A DNA stretch of 64,000 nt from Pantoea rwandensis (lineage in GTDB: Bacteria; Pseudomonadota; Gammaproteobacteria; Enterobacterales; Enterobacteriaceae), in the NCBI RefSeq assembly GCF_000759475.1, contig NZ_CP009454.1, positions 2,790,001 to 2,854,000 of the forward strand. The letters are read 5' to 3'. The notes beneath the pieces are model-generated. The model searched no databases, had not been told where the DNA came from, and worked only from the letters and a program-made list of their open reading frames with translations. This document shows positions 55,405 through 64,000 of this stretch, piece after piece; within the stretch, counting starts at the first letter, position 1; each line of letters starts with the position of its first letter. A program made the translations under genes and the position numbers.

Positions 55405-57090
55405 ATGCTCAACCACCCTGCAGAAAAATACCGCCCCTTCCCGGTGATCGATTTGCCCGACCGCCAGTGGCCATCGCGCCAGCTCACCCAGGCACCGCGC
55501 TGGCTTTCCACCGATCTGCGCGACGGTAACCAGGCGCTGGCGACGCCAATGGATAGCGCACGCAAGCTGGAATTCTGGCAGCTGCTACTGCGTTGCGGCT
55601 TCAAAGAGATTGAGGTGGCGTTTCCTGCTGCCTCGCAAACCGATTTCGACTTTGTACGGCTGCTGATTGAACAGCATCATATTCCGCAAGGCGTGGCGAT
55701 TCAGGTGCTGACACAAGCACGCAGCGATTTAATCGATCGTACCTTTGAAGCGCTGCGCGGTGCGCCGCAGGCGATTATTCACCTGTACAACGCCACTGCG
55801 CCGTTGTTCCGCGAGCGCGTATTCCGCCAGAGCAAGGCGGAGATCATTGAGCTGGCCTGCGCCGGTGCCCGGCAAATCCGCGCCCAATGTGAAGTACAAA
55901 GTGATACGGCCTGGACCTTCCAGTATTCACCAGAAACGTTCTGCTTTACTGAACCGGAATTTGCACTGGAGATCTGTGAAGCGGTATCGGCGATCTGGCA
56001 ACCGGGTCCGGACCGCCCGATGATTATCAACCTGCCCGCTACGGTGGAAGTGAATACCCCGAACGTCTATGCGGATCAGATCGAGTATTTCTGCCGTCAC
56101 TTTAGCCAGCGTTCACAGGTAGCGATTTGCGTGCATCCGCATAACGATCGCGGCACGGGCGTGGCCTGTGCCGAGCTGGCGATGCTGGCCGGCGCCGATC
56201 GCGTAGAAGGTTGCTTGTTTGGTAATGGTGAGCGTACCGGCAATGTCGATATTGTGACGCTGGCGCTGAATTTATATACCCAGGGCGTGGCCCCGGAACT
56301 CGATTTCAGCGATATCCAGCAGGTGCTGGAAGTGGTGACCCGTTGTAACCAATTGCCGGTTCATCCACGCCATCCGTATGCCGGTGAGTTGGTGTTTACC
56401 GCATTTTCGGGTTCGCATCAGGACGCGATTCGTAAAGGCTTTGCCGAGCGTAATGCGCGTCAGGAAGCCATCTGGCAAATGCCGTATTTGCCGCTCGATC
56501 CGGTCGATATCGGTTGCAGTTATGAAGCGGTGATTCGCGTCAACAGTCAGTCGGGTAAAGGCGGAGCTGCCTGGCTGCTGGAGCAAAACCATGGGCTGCA
56601 GTTACCGCGTGGGCTGCAGCAAGACTTCAGCCGTATTGTGCAGCAGCAGACGGATGATCACGGCCAGGAAATGACGCATCACGCACTGTGGCAACTGTTC
56701 TGCCAGCATTACGGCTTAACGCAGCCTTCGCGTCGGTTACTGGACGCGGAAAGCCACAGCGATGAGAAAGGTGAAACGCGATTTAAAGCGCGGCTGCAGG
56801 ATGGCGGACAAACGCTGACGCTGGAAGGCAAAGGCAACGGGCTGCTGTCGGCAGCGGTAGCGGCACTGCGTCAGCGCTATGATCTGGCCATCAGCATTGA
56901 GGATTACCACGAGCATACGCTGGGTAAACGCAGTGACAGCCGCTCTGTCACCTACATTAGCTGTACCAATGCACGCGGCGAACGTGCCTGGGGTGTGGGC
57001 ATCGATAATGATGTGACACGCGCCTCATTGCAGGCGTTACTCAACGCAGCCCACGCTTTTCTGCCGCAGGAAAGTAGTTCGCCGGCGTAA
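55405..57090 (+). CDS. leuA: 2-isopropylmalate synthase, long-form (LeuA2-type)
   Basis: A 561-residue enzyme condensing acetyl-CoA with 2-ketoisovalerate. It has RWLSTDLRDGNQALATPM (metal and acceptor site), VHPHNDRGTGVACAELAMLAGADRVEGCLFGNGERTGNVD, and a C-terminal allosteric leucine-binding-like domain. Length and sequence fit the 550-600-residue class, distinct from the ~520-residue E. coli LeuA. It is not with leuBCD and shows no leader peptide. AAGGAG precedes ATG 55405. Its 3' end overlaps the convergent AraC gene by 50 bases. Confidence 0.9.
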   Translation: MLNHPAEKYRPFPVIDLPDRQWPSRQLTQAPRWLSTDLRDGNQALATPMDSARKLEFWQLLLRCGFKEIEVAFPAASQTDFDFVRLLIEQHHIPQGVAIQVLTQARSDLIDRTFEALRGAPQAIIHLYNATAPLFRERVFRQSKAEIIELACAGARQIRAQCEVQSDTAWTFQYSPETFCFTEPEFALEICEAVSAIWQPGPDRPMIINLPATVEVNTPNVYADQIEYFCRHFSQRSQVAICVHPHNDRGTGVACAELAMLAGADRVEGCLFGNGERTGNVDIVTLALNLYTQGVAPELDFSDIQQVLEVVTRCNQLPVHPRHPYAGELVFTAFSGSHQDAIRKGFAERNARQEAIWQMPYLPLDPVDIGCSYEAVIRVNSQSGKGGAAWLLEQNHGLQLPRGLQQDFSRIVQQQTDDHGQEMTHHALWQLFCQHYGLTQPSRRLLDAESHSDEKGETRFKARLQDGGQTLTLEGKGNGLLSAAVAALRQRYDLAISIEDYHEHTLGKRSDSRSVTYISCTNARGERAWGVGIDNDVTRASLQALLNAAHAFLPQESSSPA

Positions 57091-57823
57091 CGCCAAGCAC
57101 GCGTCGGAACATCGCACTGAAGGCACTCGGGCTGTCATAGCCCAGTTCGAGCGCCACCGTTAACACCGTTTCACCCTGCGCCAGCCGCGCCAACGCCACG
57201 CTGAGGCGTGCGCGACGCACCCAGTCGCTGAACTGCAAGCCGGTTTCGCGGTTGAAATGGCGCGCCAGCGTGCGTTCAGCGACACAGAGTTCGCTGGCTG
57301 CTCTCGCAAGTGTCCAGCTTTCGCCCGGGCGCTGGTGAATTTGCTGGCACAGTGCGCGCAGCCTTTCACTCTCCGGCCACGGCAGGCCAAACGGCAGCAC
57401 ATCCATTACGCGAATTTCATCGAGGATCAATTCATAAATGCGTTCAGCACGGCTGCCAGAGGCGTAAGCGTCCGGCAATGCCAGTGCACTGACGATCAGC
57501 TCACGTAGCAGTGGGGAAATCTGCACCACCTGACAGCTGGCAGGCAGATCCGCTCGTGCGAGCGGATCGACAAACAGCGTGCGTGCCGCCACTGCTCCGA
57601 CTATGTGCAGTGCATGCCCGGTGCCCGCCGGTAACCACACGCCACGACTCGGCGGCACAATCCAGCTGCCCTGCCGGGTTTCGACTTTCACTACGCCGCT
57701 TAAGGTATGGATTAACTGTGCACAATCGTGGTGATGCCACGACTCAGCATCACCGTGCGCATAATCGTGCGCATAAGGCACCAGCGGACGCTGGCTAAAA
57801 TCGAAGTTGAGGCGCTGGCTCAT
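57041..57823 (-). CDS. AraC-family transcriptional regulator
   Basis: A 260-residue regulator with an N-terminal cupin (HHHDCAQLIHTLSGVVKVETRQG) and a C-terminal pair of helix-turn-helices (ARAASELCVAERTLARHFNRETGLQFSDWVRRARL and VALELGYDSPSAFSAMFRRVLGVTPANYF). It starts immediately after the 3-hydroxyisobutyrate-dehydrogenase-like stop, so the two share a transcript. Its last 50 bases overlap leuA. Confidence 0.93.
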   Translation of the reverse strand: MSQRLNFDFSQRPLVPYAHDYAHGDAESWHHHDCAQLIHTLSGVVKVETRQGSWIVPPSRGVWLPAGTGHALHIVGAVAARTLFVDPLARADLPASCQVVQISPLLRELIVSALALPDAYASGSRAERIYELILDEIRVMDVLPFGLPWPESERLRALCQQIHQRPGESWTLARAASELCVAERTLARHFNRETGLQFSDWVRRARLSVALARLAQGETVLTVALELGYDSPSAFSAMFRRVLGVTPANYFPAAEKRGLR

Positions 57824-58687
57824 TTAGCGCTTCAGGTATTGGTAAACCGCCGCCAGGTCTTGCTCGCCGTAACCGGCATCGACCGCCTGCTGCCAGACAT
57901 CGACGATGTTCTCCAGCGCAGGCAGTTTGCTCTCACCCGCCGCATCCAGTGCCAGTTTGGCATCTTTCAATGCCCATACCAGGTGCATCTGCGGGGTGAA
58001 ATCACCACTGGCGATCATACCCAGTTTCATTTTGGCATACGGTGCCGCCAGCGGGCCGCCATCCAGCACTTTCCACAGATCGTCGGTGCTGAATCCAAAC
58101 TGCTCCGCCAGGCGTGTACTCTCCGCCAGACTTTGCATCAGGCCAATCAGCCAGCTGTTGACCACCAGTTTCATACGCGAGCTGGCACCCGCCTCACCCA
58201 GCCACTGTGTGCCTTTACCAATTGCAGCAAACACCTGCTCAGCGGCCTGCGCTTTGCTTTGATCGCCGCTGGCCATCACCAGAATCTGCGCATTTTCGGC
58301 AGGCGCTTTGGTACCGGAAACCGGGGCATCGATAAAGAGCACATCCGGACGTGCGTGTTGCAAATCGGCGATCAGCGCATCAGTGGCTTCCACGCCAATG
58401 GTGCCCATCTGGCAGACGGTCGCGCCCTGCTTCAATGCGCTGCTTGCTTCGGTCAGGGTCTGACGCGTGGTGTCGCCGTCAGACAGCATCGCGATCACCA
58501 CATCGGCACCCTCTACGGCCTGCGCTGCGCTGTCGCTGAGTTGCAAACCGGCATCCAGCAAGTCTTCACCTTTGGCACGCGTGCGGTTCCAGCCGCGCAC
58601 CACAAAATCTTTTTTCAGTAAGTTTGCGGCAAACGCATGCCCCATTGCACCCAAACCTAATACCGCCACGACGGGTTGCTGACTCAT
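57824..58687 (-). CDS. NAD(P)-dependent 3-hydroxyisobutyrate-dehydrogenase-like protein
   Basis: A 287-residue beta-hydroxyacid dehydrogenase. It opens VAVLGLGAMGHAFAANLLKKDFVVRGWNRT, has DAPVSGTKAPAENAQILVMASGD, and the catalytic-Lys region RMKLVVNSWLIGLMQSLAES. It probably reduces or oxidises a short hydroxy acid or an aldehyde. It forms an operon with AraC and faces a TetR gene across a 300-base gap. Confidence 0.88.
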   Translation of the reverse strand: MSQQPVVAVLGLGAMGHAFAANLLKKDFVVRGWNRTRAKGEDLLDAGLQLSDSAAQAVEGADVVIAMLSDGDTTRQTLTEASSALKQGATVCQMGTIGVEATDALIADLQHARPDVLFIDAPVSGTKAPAENAQILVMASGDQSKAQAAEQVFAAIGKGTQWLGEAGASSRMKLVVNSWLIGLMQSLAESTRLAEQFGFSTDDLWKVLDGGPLAAPYAKMKLGMIASGDFTPQMHLVWALKDAKLALDAAGESKLPALENIVDVWQQAVDAGYGEQDLAAVYQYLKR

Positions 58688-58987
58688 CTTGATTCCCTTT
58701 TATGCATTCAGACAAAACAGTGAGACTGACAGAAATTTCTGCGCGCAGCCAGGCGAGAGGTGCGCCGAAAGGCATTTTTAATCACACCCCCGACAAGATA
58801 CAGGGTTAATCAGCATGCTTTTTAAACAGCGCTGGGCGCTTCCTGGCAAAGAGGATCGGATAACAATTTACCGGGTTAATTTTATCATTGCGGCAAAGGC
58901 ACCAGCATTCGTATTCATCGCTATTCGATTATTGGAAAAAGTTCGCATATGATAAATGGGAAACTAACACTCTATAAATAATTACCG
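58688..58987. other. Divergent promoter region, no gene seen
   Basis: The 300 bases between the dehydrogenase and TetR starts become strongly AT-rich toward the TetR gene. No operator, hairpin or reading frame stands out. Confidence 0.6.
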
Positions 58988-59605
58988 ATGACATCAGAAA
59001 ACCAAAGCTTAAAAGTCGCTCGAGAACGTGGAAGACCCCGCGTCTTCGATATGGACGACGTTTTAGATAAAGCAATGATAGTATTCAGAAAGAAAGGTTA
59101 TCACGCGTCCTCAATAGTCGACCTGGGCGAAGCCATGAGTTTAACGGCTGGCAGTATATATAAGGCGTTTACTGATAAGCGCACCCTCTTTTTGCGGGTA
59201 TTTGAACGCTACATTGCCCTGCGTAATGCCGATTTACGTCAGCGGTTGCAACATTTCCCGGATGGCAGATCGCGGATTGAGGAATTACTGCAATTTTATT
59301 TAGACTCAGCGGTTGAGATTGAAGGGCGTAGAGGTTGTTTGGTTGTTGGGAGTACGGTTGAACTGCAAACGCTGGATGAAGAACTGTCAGAGTTAGTCAG
59401 GCAGGCCGTGATGCGCAATCAAAACTTTCTCGTTTCGCTTATTATTGAAGGCCAGAAGGACGGATCTATTTCCTCTCAACTGGATGCTGAAACTGCGGCA
59501 GGCATACTGCTGTGCGTAGCATTCGGCATGCGTGTGGTGGGTAAAGTTCAGGATGTGACTAATGGGAAAAAAACCATTACTATGGTGATGAAGGTTCTGG
59601 ACTAA
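58988..59605 (+). CDS. TetR/AcrR-family regulator
   Basis: A 205-residue repressor with N-terminal helix-turn-helix ERGRPRVFDMDDVLDKAMIVFRKKGYHASSIVDLGEAMSLTAGSIYKAFTDKRTLFLRVFERY and a helical ligand domain containing GRRGCLVVGSTVEL. It is divergent from the 3-hydroxyisobutyrate-dehydrogenase-like gene, a likely target. Base composition is lower in GC than most of the window. Confidence 0.93.
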   Translation: MTSENQSLKVARERGRPRVFDMDDVLDKAMIVFRKKGYHASSIVDLGEAMSLTAGSIYKAFTDKRTLFLRVFERYIALRNADLRQRLQHFPDGRSRIEELLQFYLDSAVEIEGRRGCLVVGSTVELQTLDEELSELVRQAVMRNQNFLVSLIIEGQKDGSISSQLDAETAAGILLCVAFGMRVVGKVQDVTNGKKTITMVMKVLD

Positions 59606-59695
59606 TTTATTTGCCATATTAGGAAATAATCATTTCCTAATTAAATTTAATCATAGCGCTCTCCTGAACGCCTGTGATCCCTAAGAGGAATTGAT

Positions 59696-59935
59696 ATGTG
59701 CATCAATGACGCAACGAAGAGTCACAGAAAAGTTAAGGCGGAGGATGTGGCAACTCCGAAAGATATTTCAGAAGAGGAAGCCCTGGGACGCGTTGTGGGC
59801 GAAATTTTAAGCGCGGGAAAAACGCTCAGTCGCAAAACACTGTGTTTTGAATTGCTCAAAAAACTGGATGAGACTAAAGAATCATCAGTTAAAAAGCACT
59901 ATTCAAATATTTTTAAAAAATTATTGTCTTGTTAG
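59696..59935 (+). CDS. YmgB/AriR-like biofilm and acid-resistance small protein
   Basis: A 79-residue protein whose C-terminal 50 residues, EEEALGRVVGEILSAGKTLSRKTLCFELLKKLDETKESSVKKHYSNIFKKLL, fit the YmgB/AriR helical dimer family. E. coli AriR represses biofilm genes and aids acid survival. GAGGAA precedes ATG 59696. The 59936-60226 gap after it holds a weak 8-base inverted repeat (59961-59994) and no gene. Confidence 0.7.
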   Translation: MCINDATKSHRKVKAEDVATPKDISEEEALGRVVGEILSAGKTLSRKTLCFELLKKLDETKESSVKKHYSNIFKKLLSC

Positions 59936-60226
59936 CCTATAAATGAAAATCGCATCTGTTTGATTGCTTTAAATATCTCTATTTTGAGCAATCATCTGTT
60001 TTGTGTCGCCGACATCCTGCTTGTATTCGATAAAACCCTGCGCCAATGCTTGCCGTTACGCTTATTTTTCTCGTTTCTGTATAAGAAACATCCCAATAAT
60101 GGCTAAAACCAGGTATTAGGGAATAATCTGCTTTCCCCGGCGCAGAAAAAAAACAAAATCACATCCTCATCAGATAAGAATTAATTATGTGTTTAATCCA
60201 TGATTAAGGCATGAGGATAATAAAAA

Positions 60227-60433
60227 ATGAAAGACCCTATACAGCGCCGCATCCCGTCAAATTTGTCGCGAATTGAATTATCTGAACAGTGGCAAATCAC
60301 TTACTGGACGCTCACTCTGCATACGACCCAGGAAAGACTTACCCGGGCGGTGCGAGAAGCAGGATCAGAGACCGAAGCGGTTCGCCGATGGCTCAATGAC
60401 CATCCTCCTGTCCGACAACCCAAGTCTCTATAA
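60227..60433 (+). CDS. DUF3606 small protein
   Basis: A 68-residue protein reading SRIELSEQWQITYWTLTLHTTQERLTRAVREAGSETEAVRRWL, the DUF3606 pattern. Function is unknown; members are often stress-induced. It sits in the AT-rich patch after the YmgB-like gene. The 60434-60769 gap to pqqU shows no clear gene. Confidence 0.75.
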   Translation: MKDPIQRRIPSNLSRIELSEQWQITYWTLTLHTTQERLTRAVREAGSETEAVRRWLNDHPPVRQPKSL

Positions 60434-60769
60434 GAAGACCGACTATCGCCATGACACTGACGGGATAGACGCGTAAGGACAACGTGATCGCAGTTTCGCC
60501 AACGTTATGGCTAATGAATCTACCAGGCGGCCGCTCAGTCGTTTATGTTGACCTTGTTCAGCCCATTGCCAGGAAAACAGCCGTGAGCCAACCGCCTATA
60601 CGCTCCCAACGTCACAGCAACCTCCCCGCCCGAAGGATGTCAGTCAAATAACAGCATTTATTTAATATAAAGCGTGAAAATGTAATACCATTTATCGACA
60701 AAACTATTAACATATGCGCGATTAATGTTCCACTTGGTTCATTCCACGTCTTTTATACGGTCTTTCATA

Positions 60770-62893
60770 ATGAAAATTGCTTTACTGCGACAGGCACCGT
60801 TGCTGATGCTGCCTGCATTATTCCCTTTGCAGCTGATGGCGGCGGATAATGCCAGCAATACCATGGTCGTCAGTGCCGCGCCTGCGGGCACCGGTTTGTC
60901 AGAGCTGGATACGCCCGCAGCGGTGAGTGTGGTGTCCGGTGACGATATGCGTCATGCGGCACCACGCGTCAACCTCTCGGAAAATCTCGCCAGCGTGCCG
61001 GGCATGCAGATTCAGAACCGCCAGAACTATGCTCAGGATTTACAAATTTCCGTGCGCGGATTTGGCTCGCGATCGACCTTTGGCCTGCGCGGTATCCGCC
61101 TGTATGTAGACGGCATTCCCGCCACGATGCCGGATGGTCAGGGACAAACCTCAAATATCGACATTGGTTCGATTGATCACGTTGAAGTACTGCGCGGCCC
61201 CTTCTCAGCCCTGTACGGCAACTCGTCGGGTGGTGTGATTAATGTCGAAACCCAAACCGGTCAGCAACCCACCACGCTGGAAGCCAGCACCTGGTACGGT
61301 AGCTATGGCAGCTGGCGCAACAGCGTCAAAGCCAGCGGGGCCACCGGCGATGGTACCCAGGCAGGCGATGTGAATTACACCGTGTCGGCTTCGCGCTTTA
61401 CCACCCATGGCTATCGCGATCACAGCTCGGCACAGAAAAACCTCGGTAACGCCAAACTCGGGGTGCGCATTGATGATGTCAGCACCCTGACACTGCTGTT
61501 TAACAGCGTTCACGTGGATGCACAGGATCCCGGCGGTTTGACCGAGGCGCAGTGGAAAGATAACCCGCGTCAGGTTGCCAGCAACGTGACGCTCTACAAC
61601 GCGCGCAAAACCGTCGACCAAACGCAGGCTGGGCTGCACTATCAGCGCCAGATGAGCGAGAACGACGATCTCAGCGTGATGATGTACGCCGGTGAGCGTG
61701 AAACCACACAGTATCAATCGATCCCCATGGCTACCCAGCAGAAAGCGGGCTATCCTGGCGGCGTGATCTCGCTGGCACGCCACTACCAGGGCATTGATAC
61801 GCGCTGGACGCATCGCGATACGGTGTTCACCCTTCCTGTGACGCTGACTGCCGGCCTCGACTATGAAACCATGACCGAAAAGCGTAAAGGCTATCAGAAC
61901 TTTACCACCAGCAACGGCGTGACGGATTACGGCGTACAGGGTGATATGCGCCGCAATGAACGCAACCTGATGTGGAACCTCGATCCTTATCTGCAAACAG
62001 CGTGGCAGTTCACCGATAAGTGGTCACTGGATGCTGGGGTACGTTTGAGTACGGTGAATTTCGACTCCAACGACTATTACGTCACCTCAAGCGATCCCGA
62101 TGACAGCGGTAATCGCAGTTATCATCGCTGGCTGCCAGCTGCCTCACTGAAATATGCGATTGATAATAGCTGGAATGCCTATGTGTCTGCGGGCCGTGGT
62201 TTTGAAACGCCTACGCTAAATGAGTTGTCCTATCGTTCTCTGAGCCAGTCTGGGCTTAATTTAGATCTCAAACCTGCAACGAGTGACACGGTTGAATTAG
62301 GCACTAAAAAAAGAATAGGCAACGGACTTATCACTGCTGCAATATTCCAGACTGATACGTCCAACGAGATTGTTTCAGCGGGAAGTTCTGAAGGGCGTTC
62401 AATTTACAAAAATGCCGGTGAAACCCGTCGTCGCGGATTGGAGTTGGGTCTGGATCAGGAGTTTGGCTATGACTGGCACCTGAAAGCGGCGTGGACTCTG
62501 CTGGATGCGCGCTATCGTTCCAACGCCTTCGGCACGGACAGCTGTGACGGCAACCGTATTCCAGGCATCGCACGTAATATGGCCTATGCCGGATTAGCCT
62601 ATGCGCCGGATCAAGGCTGGTATGCCGGCGGTGATGTGCGCTACATGAGCGACATTGCAGCGGACGATGAAAATGATGTCAAAGCACCCTCTTATACCGT
62701 ATTTGGCCTGAACTCGGGTTATAAGTGGCTGGTACAGAACTGGACACTGGACTTGTTTGGTCGCGTAGATAACCTGTTCGACCGTACTTATGTGGGTTCT
62801 GTGATCGTCAATGAGAGCAACGGTCGCTATTACGAACCGGCGCCAGGGCGCAACTACAGCGTTGGCCTGACGGTGAGTTATGCGTTTCAGTAA
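60770..62893 (+). CDS. pqqU: TonB-dependent outer-membrane receptor PqqU (YncD)
   Basis: A 707-residue receptor with signal peptide, a TonB box-like TMVVSAAP, an N-terminal plug with LSENLASVPGMQIQNRQNYAQDLQISVRGFGSRSTFGLRGIRLYVDGIPATMPDGQGQTS, and a beta barrel ending in Phe-Gln. The sequence follows E. coli YncD throughout, including FDRTYVGSVIVNESNGRYYEPAPGRNYSVG. YncD is reported to import PQQ and was renamed PqqU. ATG 60770 is chosen as the signal-peptide start. A strong terminator follows. Confidence 0.93.
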   Translation: MKIALLRQAPLLMLPALFPLQLMAADNASNTMVVSAAPAGTGLSELDTPAAVSVVSGDDMRHAAPRVNLSENLASVPGMQIQNRQNYAQDLQISVRGFGSRSTFGLRGIRLYVDGIPATMPDGQGQTSNIDIGSIDHVEVLRGPFSALYGNSSGGVINVETQTGQQPTTLEASTWYGSYGSWRNSVKASGATGDGTQAGDVNYTVSASRFTTHGYRDHSSAQKNLGNAKLGVRIDDVSTLTLLFNSVHVDAQDPGGLTEAQWKDNPRQVASNVTLYNARKTVDQTQAGLHYQRQMSENDDLSVMMYAGERETTQYQSIPMATQQKAGYPGGVISLARHYQGIDTRWTHRDTVFTLPVTLTAGLDYETMTEKRKGYQNFTTSNGVTDYGVQGDMRRNERNLMWNLDPYLQTAWQFTDKWSLDAGVRLSTVNFDSNDYYVTSSDPDDSGNRSYHRWLPAASLKYAIDNSWNAYVSAGRGFETPTLNELSYRSLSQSGLNLDLKPATSDTVELGTKKRIGNGLITAAIFQTDTSNEIVSAGSSEGRSIYKNAGETRRRGLELGLDQEFGYDWHLKAAWTLLDARYRSNAFGTDSCDGNRIPGIARNMAYAGLAYAPDQGWYAGGDVRYMSDIAADDENDVKAPSYTVFGLNSGYKWLVQNWTLDLFGRVDNLFDRTYVGSVIVNESNGRYYEPAPGRNYSVGLTVSYAFQ

Positions 62894-62912
62894 CTGATAC
62901 CGCGCGCCTGTG

Positions 62913-62953
62913 AAAAAGCCCTGCAAGCATCTTCGGATCGCAGGGCTTTTTTT
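62913..62953. terminator. Rho-independent terminator after pqqU
   Basis: AAAAAGCCCTGC (62913-62924) and GCAGGGCTTTTT pair around a 15-base loop, with a T tract to 62953. The A tract on the left lets it also work for the convergent isochorismatase-like gene. Confidence 0.93.
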
Positions 62954-63005
62954 ATGCCATTGAGACAATACGGGCGCGGTCAATGCAGGCCCATGGCAAT
63001 GAAGA

Positions 63006-63560
63006 TTACTTCAGCAGAGCCAGCACATCGGCCGTTGAACCCGTTTCGCCCAGACGCGGGAAGATACGCTCAACGCTGTTTTGGTGGGTATCAGCGTTCA
63101 GACAGGTCATCGCATCTGTTGCCAGCGTGACGTTGTAACCCAGCTCGTAAGCCTGACGCGCAGTGGATTCCACGCCAATGCTGGTGGCGATACCGCACAC
63201 CACCACCTGAGTGATACCACGCTGCTGCAACTGATCGTGCAGATCCGTGTTGTGGAAACCACCCCAGGTCTTTTTCGTCACGGCAATTTCATCGGCCTTC
63301 AGCGCCATTTCCGGCACCAGCACAGCCCAGTCGGCTGGCAGTTCGCCACTGTGGCGTGCCTGCTCGTTACGGCCTGGTGCGCCACCGGCGACATTCACTT
63401 TCACCACCGGCAGGTTTTTGCCATGAAACGCCTTAACCAGCTGTGCACAACGCTCAACCACAACATCGGCTGACAAAGGCGCAACAGGAAGACGGACAAT
63501 GCCGTGCTGCAGATCAATCACAATCAGGGCGGTTTTTGCGTCTAAGGTTGTTAAAGCCAT
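63006..63560 (-). CDS. Isochorismatase-family cysteine hydrolase
   Basis: A 184-residue hydrolase. The catalytic triad appears as Asp in LIVIDLQHG, Lys in TKKTWGGFH and Cys in VVCGIATSIGVESTARQAYELGY. Members cleave amides, ureido compounds or isochorismate; substrate unknown. It lies 17 bases after the MarR gene, which probably regulates it. Confidence 0.92.
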   Translation of the reverse strand: MALTTLDAKTALIVIDLQHGIVRLPVAPLSADVVVERCAQLVKAFHGKNLPVVKVNVAGGAPGRNEQARHSGELPADWAVLVPEMALKADEIAVTKKTWGGFHNTDLHDQLQQRGITQVVVCGIATSIGVESTARQAYELGYNVTLATDAMTCLNADTHQNSVERIFPRLGETGSTADVLALLK

Positions 63561-63577
63561 GGGAATTCCTCTCAGGA

Positions 63578-64000
63578 TTATTGGTCGGCGATACGTTGCA
63601 GTAAGGGGATAGCGGCCAGTAAAATTTGCTGTTCCGCACTATTGAGCGTGGTTGCCATGCTCTGGAGTAGCCAGTCATCACGCTTTGCACGATTGGCGGC
63701 GATCAGCGTCAGGCAGCTTTCCGTCGGCAGATAGCGGGTTTTACGGCCGTCCAGCGGATCGGCTTCCCCTTTCACTAATCCCTGCGCCTGCAAGCTGGCC
63801 ACGGTCGCGCCCATCGACTGACTGCGCACGCCTTCTAACCCGGCCAGTTCTGTTACCGTCATCGCGCCATCGCGCACCAGATAACCCAACACAGAAACCT
63901 GTGGCCAGGTGAGATCGCCCGGTGGGGCCGATTCGCGCAGACGTCGCGCCAGTTTGCCATTCACGCTGCGTAGAGTTGCAGCCGCGCTATTCAGGTCGCT
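63578..64000 (-). CDS. MarR-family regulator, 5' end outside window
   Basis: About 141 codons of a MarR-type winged-helix regulator (DLTWPQVSVLGYLVRDGAMTVTELAGLEGVRSQSMGATVASLQAQGLVKGEADPLDGRKTRYLPT). The frame stays open to base 64000 with residues SDLNSAAATLRSVNGKLARR, so the start codon is probably just beyond the edge. It heads an operon with the isochorismatase-like hydrolase. Confidence 0.92.
   Translation of the reverse strand, partial: SDLNSAAATLRSVNGKLARRLRESAPPGDLTWPQVSVLGYLVRDGAMTVTELAGLEGVRSQSMGATVASLQAQGLVKGEADPLDGRKTRYLPTESCLTLIAANRAKRDDWLLQSMATTLNSAEQQILLAAIPLLQRIADQ

Noticed and set aside
57728..58621. 297-codon + strand frame opposite the 3-hydroxyisobutyrate-dehydrogenase-like gene
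   Set aside because: Antisense shadow; the minus-strand protein has a complete Rossmann motif and catalytic region.

Overview
The window looks like a chromosomal stretch of a plant- or environment-associated enterobacterium, most likely Erwiniaceae (Pantoea/Erwinia-like). The reasons are a complete pqqABCDEF operon, a PQQ-dependent membrane glucose dehydrogenase, an scsABCD copper-stress operon, Dld, the uxu/uxa hexuronate genes with UxuR, and operator-like sequences for CRP, Fur, LexA, KdgR and UxuR with enterobacterial consensus. The genus is inferred from gene content, not from a search.

Layout. 1-1643: 5' part of gcd (minus strand). 2013-4258: sulfonate-type binding protein plus flavin monooxygenase. 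4322-5657: a Fic protein gene bracketed by two related palindromes. 5898-11646: MFS transporter, hexapeptide acyltransferase, exported ParB-like protein, old-yellow-enzyme/LysR divergent pair and a Nudix hydrolase. 11789-20969: hexuronate region, with GH31 glycosidase and MFS transporter divergent from uxuA-uxuB-uxaC-uxuR, and UxuR-like operators in the shared promoter. 21003-22190: PLP aminotransferase. 22341-22843: an intergenic region that would normally be left blank but holds a type I toxin-antitoxin module of the TisB/IstR kind (29-residue hydrophobic peptide, LexA box, antisense RNA with its own promoter and terminator). 22858-25853: sorbosone-dehydrogenase-like lipoprotein, DUF2231 membrane protein, Fur-boxed iron binding protein.

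25942-33864: a probable KdgR/CRP-controlled uronate region made of an enolase-superfamily dehydratase, a five-gene Dpp-type ABC importer, and a divergent DhuI-like isomerase/KdgF pair. 34052-37772: scsABCD. 37971-40472: SDR, DUF1932-type dehydrogenase and P-loop kinase. 39888-44744: a PTS operon (phosphofructokinase, EIIB, EIIC, class II aldolase, small coiled-coil protein, EIIA, kinase) with a CRP site. 45180-46874: dld. 47382-52914: pqqABCDEF, followed by M19 dipeptidase and a second orphan sulfonate-type binding protein (to 55102). 55405-58687: LeuA-type synthase, AraC regulator and 3-hydroxyisobutyrate-dehydrogenase-like protein. 58988-60433: an AT-rich patch with TetR, YmgB/AriR-like and DUF3606 small proteins. 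60770-62893: PqqU/YncD TonB-dependent receptor. 63006-64000: isochorismatase-like hydrolase and a MarR gene cut by the window end.

Two themes tie the genes together. One is PQQ: synthesis (pqqA-F), use (gcd, possibly the sorbosone-dehydrogenase-like lipoprotein) and outer-membrane uptake (PqqU) all lie within 64 kb. The other is plant-derived acid sugars: uxuAB/uxaC, KdgF, a DhuI-like isomerase, an enolase-superfamily dehydratase and GH31, each next to sequence matching UxuR, KdgR or CRP operators. The most striking single item is the unannotated SOS-type toxin/antisense RNA module at 22341-22843.
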